Source: Ruminococcus difficilis (GTDB taxonomy: Bacteria > Bacillota_A > Clostridia > Oscillospirales > Acutalibacteraceae). From it: DNA of 64,000 nucleotides. This document shows positions 51,360 to 59,150 of the stretch, one piece after another. The notes below the pieces were generated by a model that worked only from the letters and a program-made list of their open reading frames with translations, did no database searches and was not told the DNA's origin. The DNA lies in the NCBI RefSeq assembly GCF_016680995.1, contig NZ_JAEQMG010000163.1, positions 62,001-126,000 on the forward strand, read 5' to 3'. Numbering within the stretch: the first letter of the stretch is position 1; each line of letters begins with the position of its first letter. The position numbers and the translations under genes were made by a program.

Positions 51360-51436
51360 TATCTCGCTGACGCTCGGTCGATTGATACAATTCCTCAGTC
51401 CCCGTTCGGGGACAGCTCCCTTTCCCAAAGGGAGCC
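51360..51436 (+). repeat. Family 1 structured repeat, copy n
   Basis: TATCTCGCTGACGCTCGGTCG, CAATTCCTCAGTC, hairpin GTCCCC/GGGGAC, CTCCCTTTCCCAAAGGGAGCC (in part). Confidence 0.88.
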
Positions 51437-51439
51437 TGA

Positions 51440-51470
51440 TAAAAAAGCGCCTCTTTTCAGAAGCGCTTTT
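51440..51470 (-). terminator. Terminator-like hairpin
   Basis: AAAAGCGC..GCGCTTTT with T-runs on both strands; may end transcripts of the 99-residue membrane protein gene. Confidence 0.7.
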
Positions 51471-51489
51471 AATCCTATATCGTTACTTG

Positions 51490-51631
51490 CGGACATACGT
51501 CCGCTCATACAATGATGCAATCCCTCAGTCTTTTTTATCGGTTTGAGCCCTCCTAGCGGAGGCAGCAGACCCTTTTGTCCGCGTTGCGGACATTTCCCCT
51601 AGTAGGGGAATCTCCTTTCCCAAAGGGAGCC
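51490..51631 (+). repeat. Family 1 structured repeat, copy o (long variant)
   Basis: GGACATACGTCC, CAATCCCTCAGTC, CCTCCTAGCGGAGG, GTCCGCGTTGCGGAC, CCCCTAGTAGGGG, CTTTCCCAAAGGGAGCC. About 110 bases are nearly identical to copy h, 15 kb away. It ends two bases before the stop codon of the next gene. Confidence 0.88.
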
Positions 51632-51633
51632 AC

Positions 51634-51933
51634 TTACGGACGGTAGCCGTCGTCGTCGGGCTTTTTGACAAAGTGGTGGACGATGAACAGCATGATGACG
51701 CCGCCGATGGCGTTGCCTACCCATGTGATGGTCGAGTTCATGCCCAGTCCGCTGGTTTTGGCGAACCAGTATTGCAGGGCGACCACGATTCCCAGCACCA
51801 CCAGCGTGATCAAAAGGGAGATCAGCCATTCCTTGGCTTTATTGCGGCGGGGCTTTTGGGTGAGCTGCTGAGCAGGCTGTTTGTTTGTATCTGCCGCCTT
51901 TTGCGGTTGATTGTTGTTTTGATTCTGACTCAT
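51634..51933 (-). CDS. Small membrane protein with Asn/Gln-rich N-terminus
   Basis: A 99-residue protein: N-terminal 33 residues rich in Gln/Asn/Lys with a basic end (KPRRNKAKEW), then two hydrophobic helices (about 34-56 and 68-85) and a short charged tail. GAAGGTG precedes the ATG. No family recognised. The repeat behind it lies two bases from its stop codon. Confidence 0.72.
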   Translation of the reverse strand: MSQNQNNNQPQKAADTNKQPAQQLTQKPRRNKAKEWLISLLITLVVLGIVVALQYWFAKTSGLGMNSTITWVGNAIGGVIMLFIVHHFVKKPDDDGYRP

Positions 51934-52308
51934 TCTGCACCTTCATAACAGGGTGGACTGCGCCCACACCCATTGATATCGGGAGGAGCAAGTCCCTCCC
52001 CTACACAATTTGTTTTTACTACTATAACACAAGAACAAGAGAATTTCAACCATTAATCGGGCGGGGTGTTTTCGGTATCGAAAACATATATCTGCTCCGC
52101 AGGATAAAGGGATATGATGGAAATGGTGCGGGAGGAGCAAGCCCCTCCCCTACAATAGGCTTCATCTGCTTCGCATAAAAAAGGGATATGACGGAGAAGT
52201 TTCGGGAGGGGTCTCCCCGTTGGGGAGGTGCCCGGACATTTGTGTCACGGGCAGAGGGGTGCCGTCTGCGGCTGAGCAACAAGCCCCTCCCCTACACATG
52301 GATGAGCC
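51934..52308. repeat. 375-base gap filled by family 3 (GGGAGGAGCAAGCCCCTCCCC) repeats
   Basis: Three copies of the GGGAGG(A/G)..CCCTCCCCTACA palindrome lie at about 51980-52005, 52131-52155 and 52204-52295. The last two belong to a tandem duplication whose units share TCTGCTCCGCAG/TCTGCTTCGCAT, AAAGGGATATGA and TGCGGGAGG/TTCGGGAGG. The third copy is interrupted by GGGGTCTCC..GGGGAGG and a GGACATTTGTGTC palindrome. No gene seen. Confidence 0.7.
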
Positions 52309-54654
52309 TTATGTGTTGAACATCGAGAACATTCTGCCGAAGCGCTCGAACATCGCCTCGTGTCCCGCGACATAGCTGCCGGGGTACCAGTACGCAAACA
52401 CCAGACCCATATTGATGAACAGGCAGGCGAACATCGCGATCAACAGCAGATGCTCATAGATACGCTTTGCATCCTTGCCCTTGAGGTTGCGGTAGAAGAG
52501 GAACATCACGAGGAAGGCGCAGGTCAGCATCTCCCACGCAAAGTCCATCATATAGCGCGTGCCGTAGCCGGATTCCCAGATGGACGCGATGATGACGAAC
52601 GGCGCGACGAATGCCACGGCGCTGAACAGGATCGCGGTGCGGGTGCGCTTTTCTTTATCGACATACTTGAGCGCGAAGGGTGCGCCGAAGAGGAAGAACA
52701 TCGGGAGCGCGCGATAGAATAAGCCCGCGCCGTTGTTGGTCGCCTCAAAGTAATAGCCGTTTACGCCGAGGGTCGACAGAGTCGACTGGACATAGGGGAA
52801 TTCGCCGGTAAAGGACGGAGGCGCGAAGAGATAATCGAAGAAGCCGATCGCGGAAAGCTGGGTGTGGAACTCGGTGTGGGTGAAGTCGTTGATGGTCAGC
52901 GAGTACGCGATACCGAAATCCGTGAACGATCCGAAGCGCGCGTGGTTATAGATCATCTGCGCACCGCCGATCACGACAAAGGGGATCAGCGCCGCGCAAA
53001 GATAGATAATGATTGCCGACTTTTTTGATCGGTTGAGATCGCCACGGTTCTTGGAGCCTCGCGATGACAATTCTCCGTTTGTGCGGCGCAGCTTCATCAC
53101 GCCCGCTATGATGAACACCACCGCGACGACGCACCAGATAGCGGTCGTGGGACGACAGGTCACGGCGATCGCGAGGAAGAGCGAGGACAGTGCCGCGTGA
53201 AGCGGTCTGATCGGTTCTTTATCGCTGCCGATCACATTGGACGTCACCAGGAAATACGCGCCCAACACGGTGAAGCAGAAGCCGGAGCTTTGGGCGATCT
53301 CATAGAAGTTCGCCATGACCGTGCAGTACCACACGCCGCAGGAGGCATAGATCATGATCAGCGCCGCCGTGAACATCGACAGCGGGATATCCTTGAACAG
53401 CCGTTTCATCAGCTGATAGAACGTCATGCCGAGGAAGATCAGCGCCAGTGTGTTGAACAACAGCACACCCGGCAGGCTCGCCAGATAGTGCCCGGTGATC
53501 AAATGGTACGGCAGGTACAGCAGGATCACGGGACCGACACCGTAGTAGGAATAATACTTGCCGTCATAGAACACATGATCCCATTTGGCGTTGACGCCTT
53601 TTTCGGTACGCGCCGACCAGTCATAGGGATTCTCCATATTCAGCAGATCGGTACCGGGCTTATCCTTCAATTCGACCTGCCCCGATTCAAACGCGTCGAC
53701 CAGCTCCTTGGTGATCTGGTTGCCGGTGGGATCATTGAAATCCTTCTTGGGATTCAGTCCGACGGAGGATAGCAGCAGTGAGATCGCCACCATCACGATC
53801 ACGATGACCGCGGTGACGGCTTTGGCGGTTTTGAACTGAGCGGACAGCGGCTTGCGGAAGTTGACGCTCCGCTTGAACGCCCACACGAACATCACGCTCA
53901 GCAGGATCAGCGCGAATCGCAGATAGGAAAAACGCGACGGATAATCCGCGTTGAGGGTGATGCCGCTGATGGTCACGGTGTTGTTTTTCAGCTCGGTCAG
54001 GTTGATTTTCAGCTTGCTGACCTTGCCCGAAAAGTCACAGACGACGTACTTTGTCTGCTTGATATCATTGAACACCGAGCCCTTGACCAACCCGCTTCTC
54101 ATATAATAAGAGGCGTTGGTCTCATCGGCAAAGTCGATGGAATAATCGGTCTTGTAGGAGGTGCCCTTGAGGTCGAGCTGGATGGTACCGATCTTTTGAT
54201 CGAGCTTCGGGAACTCGATGGTCGCGCTCTCACCGTTCGTCACAAAGCTGTTGCCGTTCTGTTTGACATTGGTGAGCGTCGCCGTACTCATATCGAGGGG
54301 CGTTTCATCATAGCCGCCCTTCCACAGATGATAGCTGTTGAAGTTGAAGCAGACCGCTTCGAGCAGCAGGATCACCAATATCGCGTTGGCGGTGTACTTC
54401 ACAAAGGATTTGATGGTGTCGGTCTTGAACTGCTGTGCGAAGATCGACAGTCCGAAGCTCGCCGCTGTCAGTACGGCGACTCCGATCCCGAGTGAGCGCA
54501 GATACGGCGCAGCGATCGCGGATATCAGCGAGAGTACCACCGCCAGAGAGCAGAATACCAGACGGATGATCCTGGTATACTTGCGTTCCTTGATGATACT
54601 CGACACGGCAAATACAGCTAAAGCGATCAGCGCGAGGATAAAAAGAATCTTCAT
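52309..54654 (-). CDS. Large polytopic membrane protein, glycosyltransferase GT39/GT83-like
   Basis: A 781-residue protein with about 15 membrane helices and an external beta-rich domain (about 120-245; GTIQLDLKGTSYKTDYSIDF). A catalytic-loop-like region outside the membrane reads FYDGKYYSYYGVGPVILLYLPYH (shown partly), with acidic residues nearby, reminiscent of GT-C enzymes that use polyprenyl-phosphate sugars. Residues about 528-543 (LSSRGSKNRGDLNRSK) are encoded by a family 2 repeat lying in frame, in a predicted cytoplasmic loop between helices, so the insertion is tolerated. GGAGGACAAC lies before the ATG. Substrate unknown. Confidence 0.75.
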   Translation of the reverse strand: MKILFILALIALAVFAVSSIIKERKYTRIIRLVFCSLAVVLSLISAIAAPYLRSLGIGVAVLTAASFGLSIFAQQFKTDTIKSFVKYTANAILVILLLEAVCFNFNSYHLWKGGYDETPLDMSTATLTNVKQNGNSFVTNGESATIEFPKLDQKIGTIQLDLKGTSYKTDYSIDFADETNASYYMRSGLVKGSVFNDIKQTKYVVCDFSGKVSKLKINLTELKNNTVTISGITLNADYPSRFSYLRFALILLSVMFVWAFKRSVNFRKPLSAQFKTAKAVTAVIVIVMVAISLLLSSVGLNPKKDFNDPTGNQITKELVDAFESGQVELKDKPGTDLLNMENPYDWSARTEKGVNAKWDHVFYDGKYYSYYGVGPVILLYLPYHLITGHYLASLPGVLLFNTLALIFLGMTFYQLMKRLFKDIPLSMFTAALIMIYASCGVWYCTVMANFYEIAQSSGFCFTVLGAYFLVTSNVIGSDKEPIRPLHAALSSLFLAIAVTCRPTTAIWCVVAVVFIIAGVMKLRRTNGELSSRGSKNRGDLNRSKKSAIIIYLCAALIPFVVIGGAQMIYNHARFGSFTDFGIAYSLTINDFTHTEFHTQLSAIGFFDYLFAPPSFTGEFPYVQSTLSTLGVNGYYFEATNNGAGLFYRALPMFFLFGAPFALKYVDKEKRTRTAILFSAVAFVAPFVIIASIWESGYGTRYMMDFAWEMLTCAFLVMFLFYRNLKGKDAKRIYEHLLLIAMFACLFINMGLVFAYWYPGSYVAGHEAMFERFGRMFSMFNT
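53026..53070 (+). repeat. Family 2 repeat, copy f, inside a coding region
   Basis: TTGATCGGTTGAGATCGCC, short hairpin (GGTTC..GAGCC), CTCGCGATGACA. It matches the intergenic copy at 10368 over both arms. Confidence 0.85.
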
Positions 54655-54714
54655 GTTGTCCTCCTATGTCAAGTGAATTCTATATTATTGATCGTCATTT
54701 ACCGAGTTGTAACT

Positions 54715-54836
54715 CCCTACGGTCGGACAATCGATGCAATCCCTCAGTCACACTTTGTGCGACAGCTCCCTTTCCCAAAGGGAGCCTTGGAAAGCAACAG
54801 CGTGTCACACGTGACCCCTTTACCAAAGGGAGTCTT
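54715..54836 (+). repeat. Family 1 structured repeat, copy p
   Basis: CCCTACGGTCGGACAATCG, CAATCCCTCAGTC, hairpin TCACAC/GTGCGA-type, CTTTCCCAAAGGGAGCC, then a second partial unit with GTGTCACACGTGAC and CTTTACCAAAGGGAG. It abuts the stop codon of the glycosylase gene. Confidence 0.82.
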
Positions 54837-55649
54837 TTAAAAAAGCTCAGGGTGCATACGGGCATAATGAAAAATGTATTGCTGGGCGATACCGGCGTAC
54901 TGCCCGAAATCCGAGGGCTCGATGCCCTCGAACAGCGCCGCCATCGCGCGCTTCATCCACACATCGAGCGGAAATCCATCCAATCGGTGCAGTCCGTAGA
55001 GCAGGACGCAATCTGCGACCTTCACGCCCACACCGGTGATTTGCATCAGCTTAGAACGCGCTTCGTCATAAGGCAGCGCGCGGATCTGTTCCAAGTCGAT
55101 CGTGCCGTCCGCGACCTTTCGCGCCGCGTCGATGATGTAGCGTTGACGGAATCCCGCGCGGATAGGCGCGAGATCATCGGGCGATAATGCCGCCAGACGT
55201 TGCGCGGTCGGAAAGGCATGGGGAGCGTCAGCCCCGATCGGCTCGCCGAAACGCTCGCACAATCGGTCGACGATACCCGTGATCCGCTTGATGTTGTTGT
55301 TCTGTGAGATGATAAAGCTGATCAGTGCCTCGAACGGCTCCTGATCAAGGATCCGTATCCCGGGCGCGTAGCATGCCGCCTCGGCAAGCGTCGGATGGAT
55401 CGCGGACAGCTCTTGCCGCACCTTTGCGTAATCCAAGCCGAGGTCAAAGTAATCGAACCACATCGCGCGGTCGGCTTCGTCTGCGCCGTCAAGGATCAGG
55501 CGGTCGCCGTCCGGGGATACGCGGGCGTATCTTCCCCGCACGACGCCGCTGAAGCTGCCGTCCGGGTGTTCCTTCCACCGAAAGCACTGACCGCAGGATA
55601 AGGTCTGTGACAGGTCGAGATCTTTTACGTTTTCCAATACAATACTCAT
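54837..55649 (-). CDS. ogg: 8-oxoguanine DNA glycosylase (OGG1/HhH-GPD family)
   Basis: A 270-residue DNA repair enzyme that removes 8-oxoguanine. The N-terminal domain starts with LSCGQCFRW, as in OGG1. ISFIISQNNNIKRI is the family entry helix. The helix-hairpin-helix reads LMQITGVGVKVADC, where the Lys is the Schiff-base nucleophile, and FPLDVWMKR supplies the catalytic Asp. ATG 55649 has AGGG upstream; a TTG at 55676 is in frame but lacks a site. A family 1 repeat lies directly behind the stop. Confidence 0.92.
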   Translation of the reverse strand: MSIVLENVKDLDLSQTLSCGQCFRWKEHPDGSFSGVVRGRYARVSPDGDRLILDGADEADRAMWFDYFDLGLDYAKVRQELSAIHPTLAEAACYAPGIRILDQEPFEALISFIISQNNNIKRITGIVDRLCERFGEPIGADAPHAFPTAQRLAALSPDDLAPIRAGFRQRYIIDAARKVADGTIDLEQIRALPYDEARSKLMQITGVGVKVADCVLLYGLHRLDGFPLDVWMKRAMAALFEGIEPSDFGQYAGIAQQYIFHYARMHPELF

Positions 55650-55764
55650 AATAACCCTATTATCAAAAAAATGCAAATCCAGTATACCATATTCTGCCGC
55701 AATATGCTATAATAATTTTATTATAATCCGCGATATGTCTATTTGTCCGCGTAAGGAGGTTCCC

Positions 55765-56466
55765 ATGAAGCCGAATATCACTACCATCCCGATCACCGAA
55801 CTGTTCACCGATACCGACGGCTGCCCGATCTGCCGGATGCACCGTATGCTCGAGGAGCAGTATGTCGAGTACATCACCGGCGCCGCGATGATGGCGCCCG
55901 ACGTCCGCGTCAAAACCAACCGTGTGGGCTTTTGCCACCGCCATTTTTCGATGATGGTCAACAACGGTCCGCGCCTGTCGAACGCGCTGCTGCTCCAGAC
56001 GCACATCGACGAGCTGCGCAAGAAGGTGTTCCCGAAGAAAAACACCGATCTCCCCGATAAAAAGATGCTCGCCGCGATCCGCGAGAACGACCGCACCTGC
56101 TATGTCTGCGACCGCATCGAGCACGATATCCTGCATCTGCTCGCGACCGTCTATGTGCAGTACGGCTCCGACCCCGAATTCCGCAAGCAGTATCAGGATC
56201 AGGATTTCATCTGTCTGGATCACTATGCCCTCGTGATGGGCAACGCCAACAAAAAGGCGATGGACAAAAGCACGTTCAAGGAGTTCTGTGAAGTGACCAA
56301 CAAGCTCTCCAAGGGCTATATGGACACGCTGTACGACGATGTGACCCACTTCGCGAGTATGTTTGACTACCGCAATCAGGGCGGCGATTATAAAAACAGC
56401 AAGGACGCCATCGAGCGCTCTGTGCGCTTTCTGACGTCCTATCCGGTGAATGAGAATCTAACGTAA
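55765..56466 (+). CDS. DUF6062 family cysteine/histidine protein
   Basis: A 233-residue cytoplasmic protein of the DUF6062 family. Two similar halves each have a Cys-x2-Cys followed later by Cys-x-x-His or Cys-Leu-Asp-His: CPIC (about 20), GFCHRHF (about 56), CYVCDRIEHD (about 111) and FICLDHY (about 152), so it probably binds two metal ions. A disulfide or iron-sulfur alternative cannot be excluded. AAGGAGG lies five bases before ATG 55765. Function unknown; the type I toxin locus follows. Confidence 0.85.
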   Translation: MKPNITTIPITELFTDTDGCPICRMHRMLEEQYVEYITGAAMMAPDVRVKTNRVGFCHRHFSMMVNNGPRLSNALLLQTHIDELRKKVFPKKNTDLPDKKMLAAIRENDRTCYVCDRIEHDILHLLATVYVQYGSDPEFRKQYQDQDFICLDHYALVMGNANKKAMDKSTFKEFCEVTNKLSKGYMDTLYDDVTHFASMFDYRNQGGDYKNSKDAIERSVRFLTSYPVNENLT

Positions 56467-56504
56467 TGGTTTTGAAACAACTATTACGATATTGATGTAA
56501 TCAT

Positions 56505-56532
56505 TTACAATTACTCAGTTGTTTGATATGAT
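56505..56532 (+). promoter_or_regulatory. Promoter of the type I toxin mRNA
   Basis: TTACAA, 16 bases, TATGAT; the transcript would begin about 95 bases before the toxin ATG. Confidence 0.6.
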
Positions 56533-56587
56533 TGGTTTCGCAAGGAGTTATCTCCATATACGGTAGGCGGTTAAACCCTCTTTTCTA

Positions 56588-56624
56588 CAGAGGGCACGTC
56601 CCTCTGATACATTTGTAAAGGAGG
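56588..56624 (+). promoter_or_regulatory. Toxin leader hairpin overlapping translation control
   Basis: CAGAGGG (56588-56594) pairs with CCCTCTG (56600-56606) just before the ribosome site AAGGAGG (56618-56624). An earlier ACCCTCT (56574-56581) can pair with the same AGAGGG, and the CCCTC segments are partly complementary to the ribosome site, so alternative folds could hide or free it. Confidence 0.5.
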
Positions 56625-56631
56625 GATTGTT

Positions 56632-56733
56632 ATGCAGTACGTTACATATAGCGACTTGATTGCATTCGCTATGTTTATCGTCGCTATCATTACTCTTGTT
56701 TTTACAATATTAATGTTTACGCATAAAAAATAA
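56632..56733 (+). CDS. Holin-like toxin peptide of a type I toxin-antitoxin locus
   Basis: A 33-residue peptide beginning MQYVTYSDLIAFAM and ending in FTHKK: a short polar start, one strongly hydrophobic helix and a basic end. This is the pattern of the putative holin-like toxins (TxpA/BsrG-type) of Firmicutes, which damage the membrane when overproduced. AAGGAGG lies seven bases before the ATG. A bidirectional terminator follows the stop, and a minus-strand promoter 75 bases beyond it would make an antisense RNA across the toxin's 3' end. Too short for normal gene finders. Confidence 0.82.
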   Translation: MQYVTYSDLIAFAMFIVAIITLVFTILMFTHKK

Positions 56734-56804
56734 CCGCCCCTGCCCGGGCAGTTATTTTTAGAAAAATCACCTTGGGCTAACCGTCTATCGGATAGCTCCT
56801 TGTT
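56722..56804 (-). ncRNA. Antisense RNA antitoxin (RatA-like)
   Basis: Inferred transcript from the promoter at 56810-56837, reading through GGAGCTATCCGATAGACGG and the hairpin that also serves as toxin terminator, into the toxin's 3' end. It is complementary to the toxin mRNA 3' region, the arrangement of txpA/RatA. Ends are estimates. Confidence 0.65.
56726..56761. terminator. Bidirectional terminator shared by toxin and antisense RNA
   Basis: AAAAAATAACC..TGCCCGGGCA..GTTATTTTT; T-rich on both strands. Confidence 0.75.
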
Positions 56805-56809
56805 CTTAT

Positions 56810-56837
56810 ATTATAGCATAGCTTTATCGATTGTCAA
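56810..56837 (-). promoter_or_regulatory. Promoter of the antisense antitoxin RNA
   Basis: On the minus strand a perfect TTGACA, 16 bases, perfect TATAAT. Confidence 0.78.
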
Positions 56838-56848
56838 GTAATACTGAA

Positions 56849-57736
56849 TCAAAAGTGCTTATAGAGCTTCAAGCTATCGCCGTCGATGATTCCGAGTGAG
56901 AGGAAGGCGCCCTGCCTGTCTTTCACGCGGAATATTTTTTTGTCACCGGCATAGTCGCGCAGCGGTGTGCGGACGATATCCAGCGGATTGCCGTTGACAA
57001 AACGGTGCGCCTGCTTATCGCTGACCACGACCTCGTCATAGGTCATAAAAATGCTTTCGACGCTGTGTAAAAAGGAGGCGTCGCTGCTGTCGATCCTTTG
57101 GCGCAGCTCATCGAGCGTCATGCAGTCGTCGAGCGGATAACCGCACGCCTCATACCGCACCAGATCCGTCATCACGCCGACCGTACCCAGCGCGTGCGCC
57201 AAATCGTCGATGAGCGTGCGGATGTAGGTGCCGTTGGAGCAGTAGATATCGAGCGTGCCGCTTTGCGCCGCTTCATCAAAAGAAATGAGTTCCAATGAAT
57301 AGACGGTGACCTTGCGGGGGCGGCGCTCGACCTCTTTGCCCTCGCGGGCGTATTGATAGAGCCGTTTGCCGCCGACGCTGACAGCGGAGTACATGGGCGG
57401 GAGTTGTTCGATCTCTCCCCTGAGGGAGCCGAGGGCTCCTTCTATCTGCTCCTCTGTGATGTCGGATGGTTGCTGCTCTATGACCTTACCCCAGATATCC
57501 AGCGTATCGGTCGCGATCCCGAATCGGAAATCCGCGCGATAGCGCTTATCGTGACAGGGAATGATATCCTGCGCCTTGGTCGCCGTGCCGAGCAGTACGG
57601 GCAGTACGCCGGTCGCGTTGGGATCGAGCGTGCCGGTATGACCGACCTTCTTCTGTCCTGTCAGCTTGCGCACTACGGCGACGACGTCAAAGGAGGTAAA
57701 GTCCTTCTCCTTATGTATCAGGATGACGCCGTTCAT
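56849..57736 (-). CDS. truB: tRNA pseudouridine(55) synthase
   Basis: A 295-residue TruB, which makes pseudouridine 55 in the T-loop of tRNAs. The start MNGVILIHKEKDFTSFD is typical; the catalytic Asp is in KVGHTGTLDPNATGVLPV (about 30-47), and YIRTLIDDLAHALG is the second conserved segment. The ATG overlaps the stop of nrnA (ATGA). It is the last gene of the translation operon here; ribF, often next, is absent and replaced by the toxin locus. Confidence 0.97.
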   Translation of the reverse strand: MNGVILIHKEKDFTSFDVVAVVRKLTGQKKVGHTGTLDPNATGVLPVLLGTATKAQDIIPCHDKRYRADFRFGIATDTLDIWGKVIEQQPSDITEEQIEGALGSLRGEIEQLPPMYSAVSVGGKRLYQYAREGKEVERRPRKVTVYSLELISFDEAAQSGTLDIYCSNGTYIRTLIDDLAHALGTVGVMTDLVRYEACGYPLDDCMTLDELRQRIDSSDASFLHSVESIFMTYDEVVVSDKQAHRFVNGNPLDIVRTPLRDYAGDKKIFRVKDRQGAFLSLGIIDGDSLKLYKHF

Positions 57737-58680
57737 TGCAGATATGCCTCTGCCGCGTCAACCAATATCTTTTTCACGGTGCCGAGGTCGCCCTCGATCG
57801 AGCATCCGGACGCCGCGGGATGACCGCCGCCGCCGAACTGTCGGCAGAACTCAGCCGCGTTGATACCGTCGTTGGTACGCACGGAGATCTTGAACACACC
57901 GCCCGGCTTTTCACGCATGGTGATACCGATCTTTACGCCCTCGATACGGCGCGGGATATTCGCCAGGCCTTCCATCTCATCATCGCCCGATTTGAGCGCC
58001 TCGCACATCGCGAGGGTGGTGTAGATGATCGCGCACTGTCCCGCGGCATGGAACTCCATGGTCTTGTAAACCAGACGCTCCATCCTGAGCTTGGCGCGGG
58101 TCTTGATCACAAAATTGATGTTGTTGATCTCCTGCCAGTTGCAGTAGGGCATCACCTGAGCCGCGATCCTGTGGGTCTGCGGCGTAGTGTTGGTGTAGAG
58201 AAAACAGCCGGTGTCGGTGGACACGCCGGTATAGATGCCCGCCGCGATATCCTCGTCGATCTCGACATGGAGCAGTTCCAATATCTCCCAGATGATCTCG
58301 GCTGCCGCCGCGGCGGTATCGTCTACATATTTGCAGTCGGCGTCCAGACTGTTGGTGCCGTGGTGATCGATACAAAGATCGATGTGATCCACACCCTCCA
58401 TCACGCTCTCGCCGAGCAGCGCGGGCGCGGCAACGTCTACGCTGACGATATACGCGGGGGTGAAATCCTGCTCCTCGTAGTTCTTCACCAGATAGGTGAA
58501 CTTGGAGGGCAGCTTGCCGTCCACAGCGACATTGGCGCGCTTGCCGAGCTTACGCAGCGCGAACGCCAGCGCGTAGCCGCAGCCGAGACAATCGCCGTCG
58601 GGATAGCTGTGGGTCAGTATTTTAAAATCATCGTGCTGTGAAAGAAGCGAAGCGACCTCACTGAGCGTTATCTGTTTCAT
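57733..58680 (-). CDS. nrnA: Bifunctional oligoribonuclease/PAP phosphatase
   Basis: A 315-residue DHH-DHHA1 phosphoesterase that degrades nanoRNA and 3'-phosphoadenosine-5'-phosphate. The DHH domain has HSYPDGDCLGCGYAL and CIDHHGTN (about 100); the DHHA1 domain ends with FGGGGHPAASGC. ATG 58680 has GAGGAGG six bases upstream and overlaps the end of rbfA by 23 bases. A longer start adding five residues lacks a site. Confidence 0.95.
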   Translation of the reverse strand: MKQITLSEVASLLSQHDDFKILTHSYPDGDCLGCGYALAFALRKLGKRANVAVDGKLPSKFTYLVKNYEEQDFTPAYIVSVDVAAPALLGESVMEGVDHIDLCIDHHGTNSLDADCKYVDDTAAAAAEIIWEILELLHVEIDEDIAAGIYTGVSTDTGCFLYTNTTPQTHRIAAQVMPYCNWQEINNINFVIKTRAKLRMERLVYKTMEFHAAGQCAIIYTTLAMCEALKSGDDEMEGLANIPRRIEGVKIGITMREKPGGVFKISVRTNDGINAAEFCRQFGGGGHPAASGCSIEGDLGTVKKILVDAAEAYLQ

Positions 58681-59044
58681 CAGGTTCCTCCTCATCCTTC
58701 GGGATATCCAGACTGTTCAGGATACGCGAGATCTCAGCGCTGTACTCGATGGAGTCGGTAGGAGTGAAGATCAGCTCGGGAACATGGCGGAGACGGAGGC
58801 GGTGCCCCAGTTCTCTGCGGATATATCCCGCGGCGCTCTTGAGCCCCTTGACAGCCGCCTTCGCGCAGTCGAGACCCTCCAGCGCGCTGACGTACACCGT
58901 GCAGTAGGAAAGGTCGTTGGTCACCTCGACGCGCACGATGGACAAAAAGCATGAATTCACTCTCGGATCCTTGAGCTCGCGGAAAATCGCCGTCAGCTCA
59001 CGCTTCACATCCTCGGTGATCCTGTCTATTCTATGATTTGCCAT
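58658..59044 (-). CDS. rbfA: Ribosome-binding factor A
   Basis: A 128-residue RbfA, which binds the 30S subunit and aids 16S rRNA maturation. KH-like core with VRVEVTNDLSYCTVYVSAL and RRELGHRLRLRHVPELIF. An acidic tail (DEEEPDETDNAQ) overlaps the nrnA start. 106 bases separate it from infB; that spacer carries a family 3 repeat and short tandem repeats. Confidence 0.97.
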   Translation of the reverse strand: MANHRIDRITEDVKRELTAIFRELKDPRVNSCFLSIVRVEVTNDLSYCTVYVSALEGLDCAKAAVKGLKSAAGYIRRELGHRLRLRHVPELIFTPTDSIEYSAEISRILNSLDIPKDEEEPDETDNAQ

Positions 59045-59083
59045 ATATACTTATCCTCTGAATAATCATTTTGTTGAACAGCA

Positions 59084-59150
59084 TATCAATCGGGTGAGGG
59101 CAACGCCCTCCCACAACTATTCACTATTCACCATTCACTATTCACTAATA
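59084..59150. repeat. Family 3 repeat with tandem ATTCACT units between infB and rbfA
   Basis: ATATCAATCGGG..GGGC-AAC-GCCC, then five imperfect units of TATTCACCATTCAC type up to the infB stop. Confidence 0.7.

Larger units (their letters stand above)
51256..51633. other. 378-base gap with two repeats
   Basis: Upstream part should contain the sigma promoter; the rest is family 1 copies n and o with a hairpin terminator between them. Confidence 0.65.
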
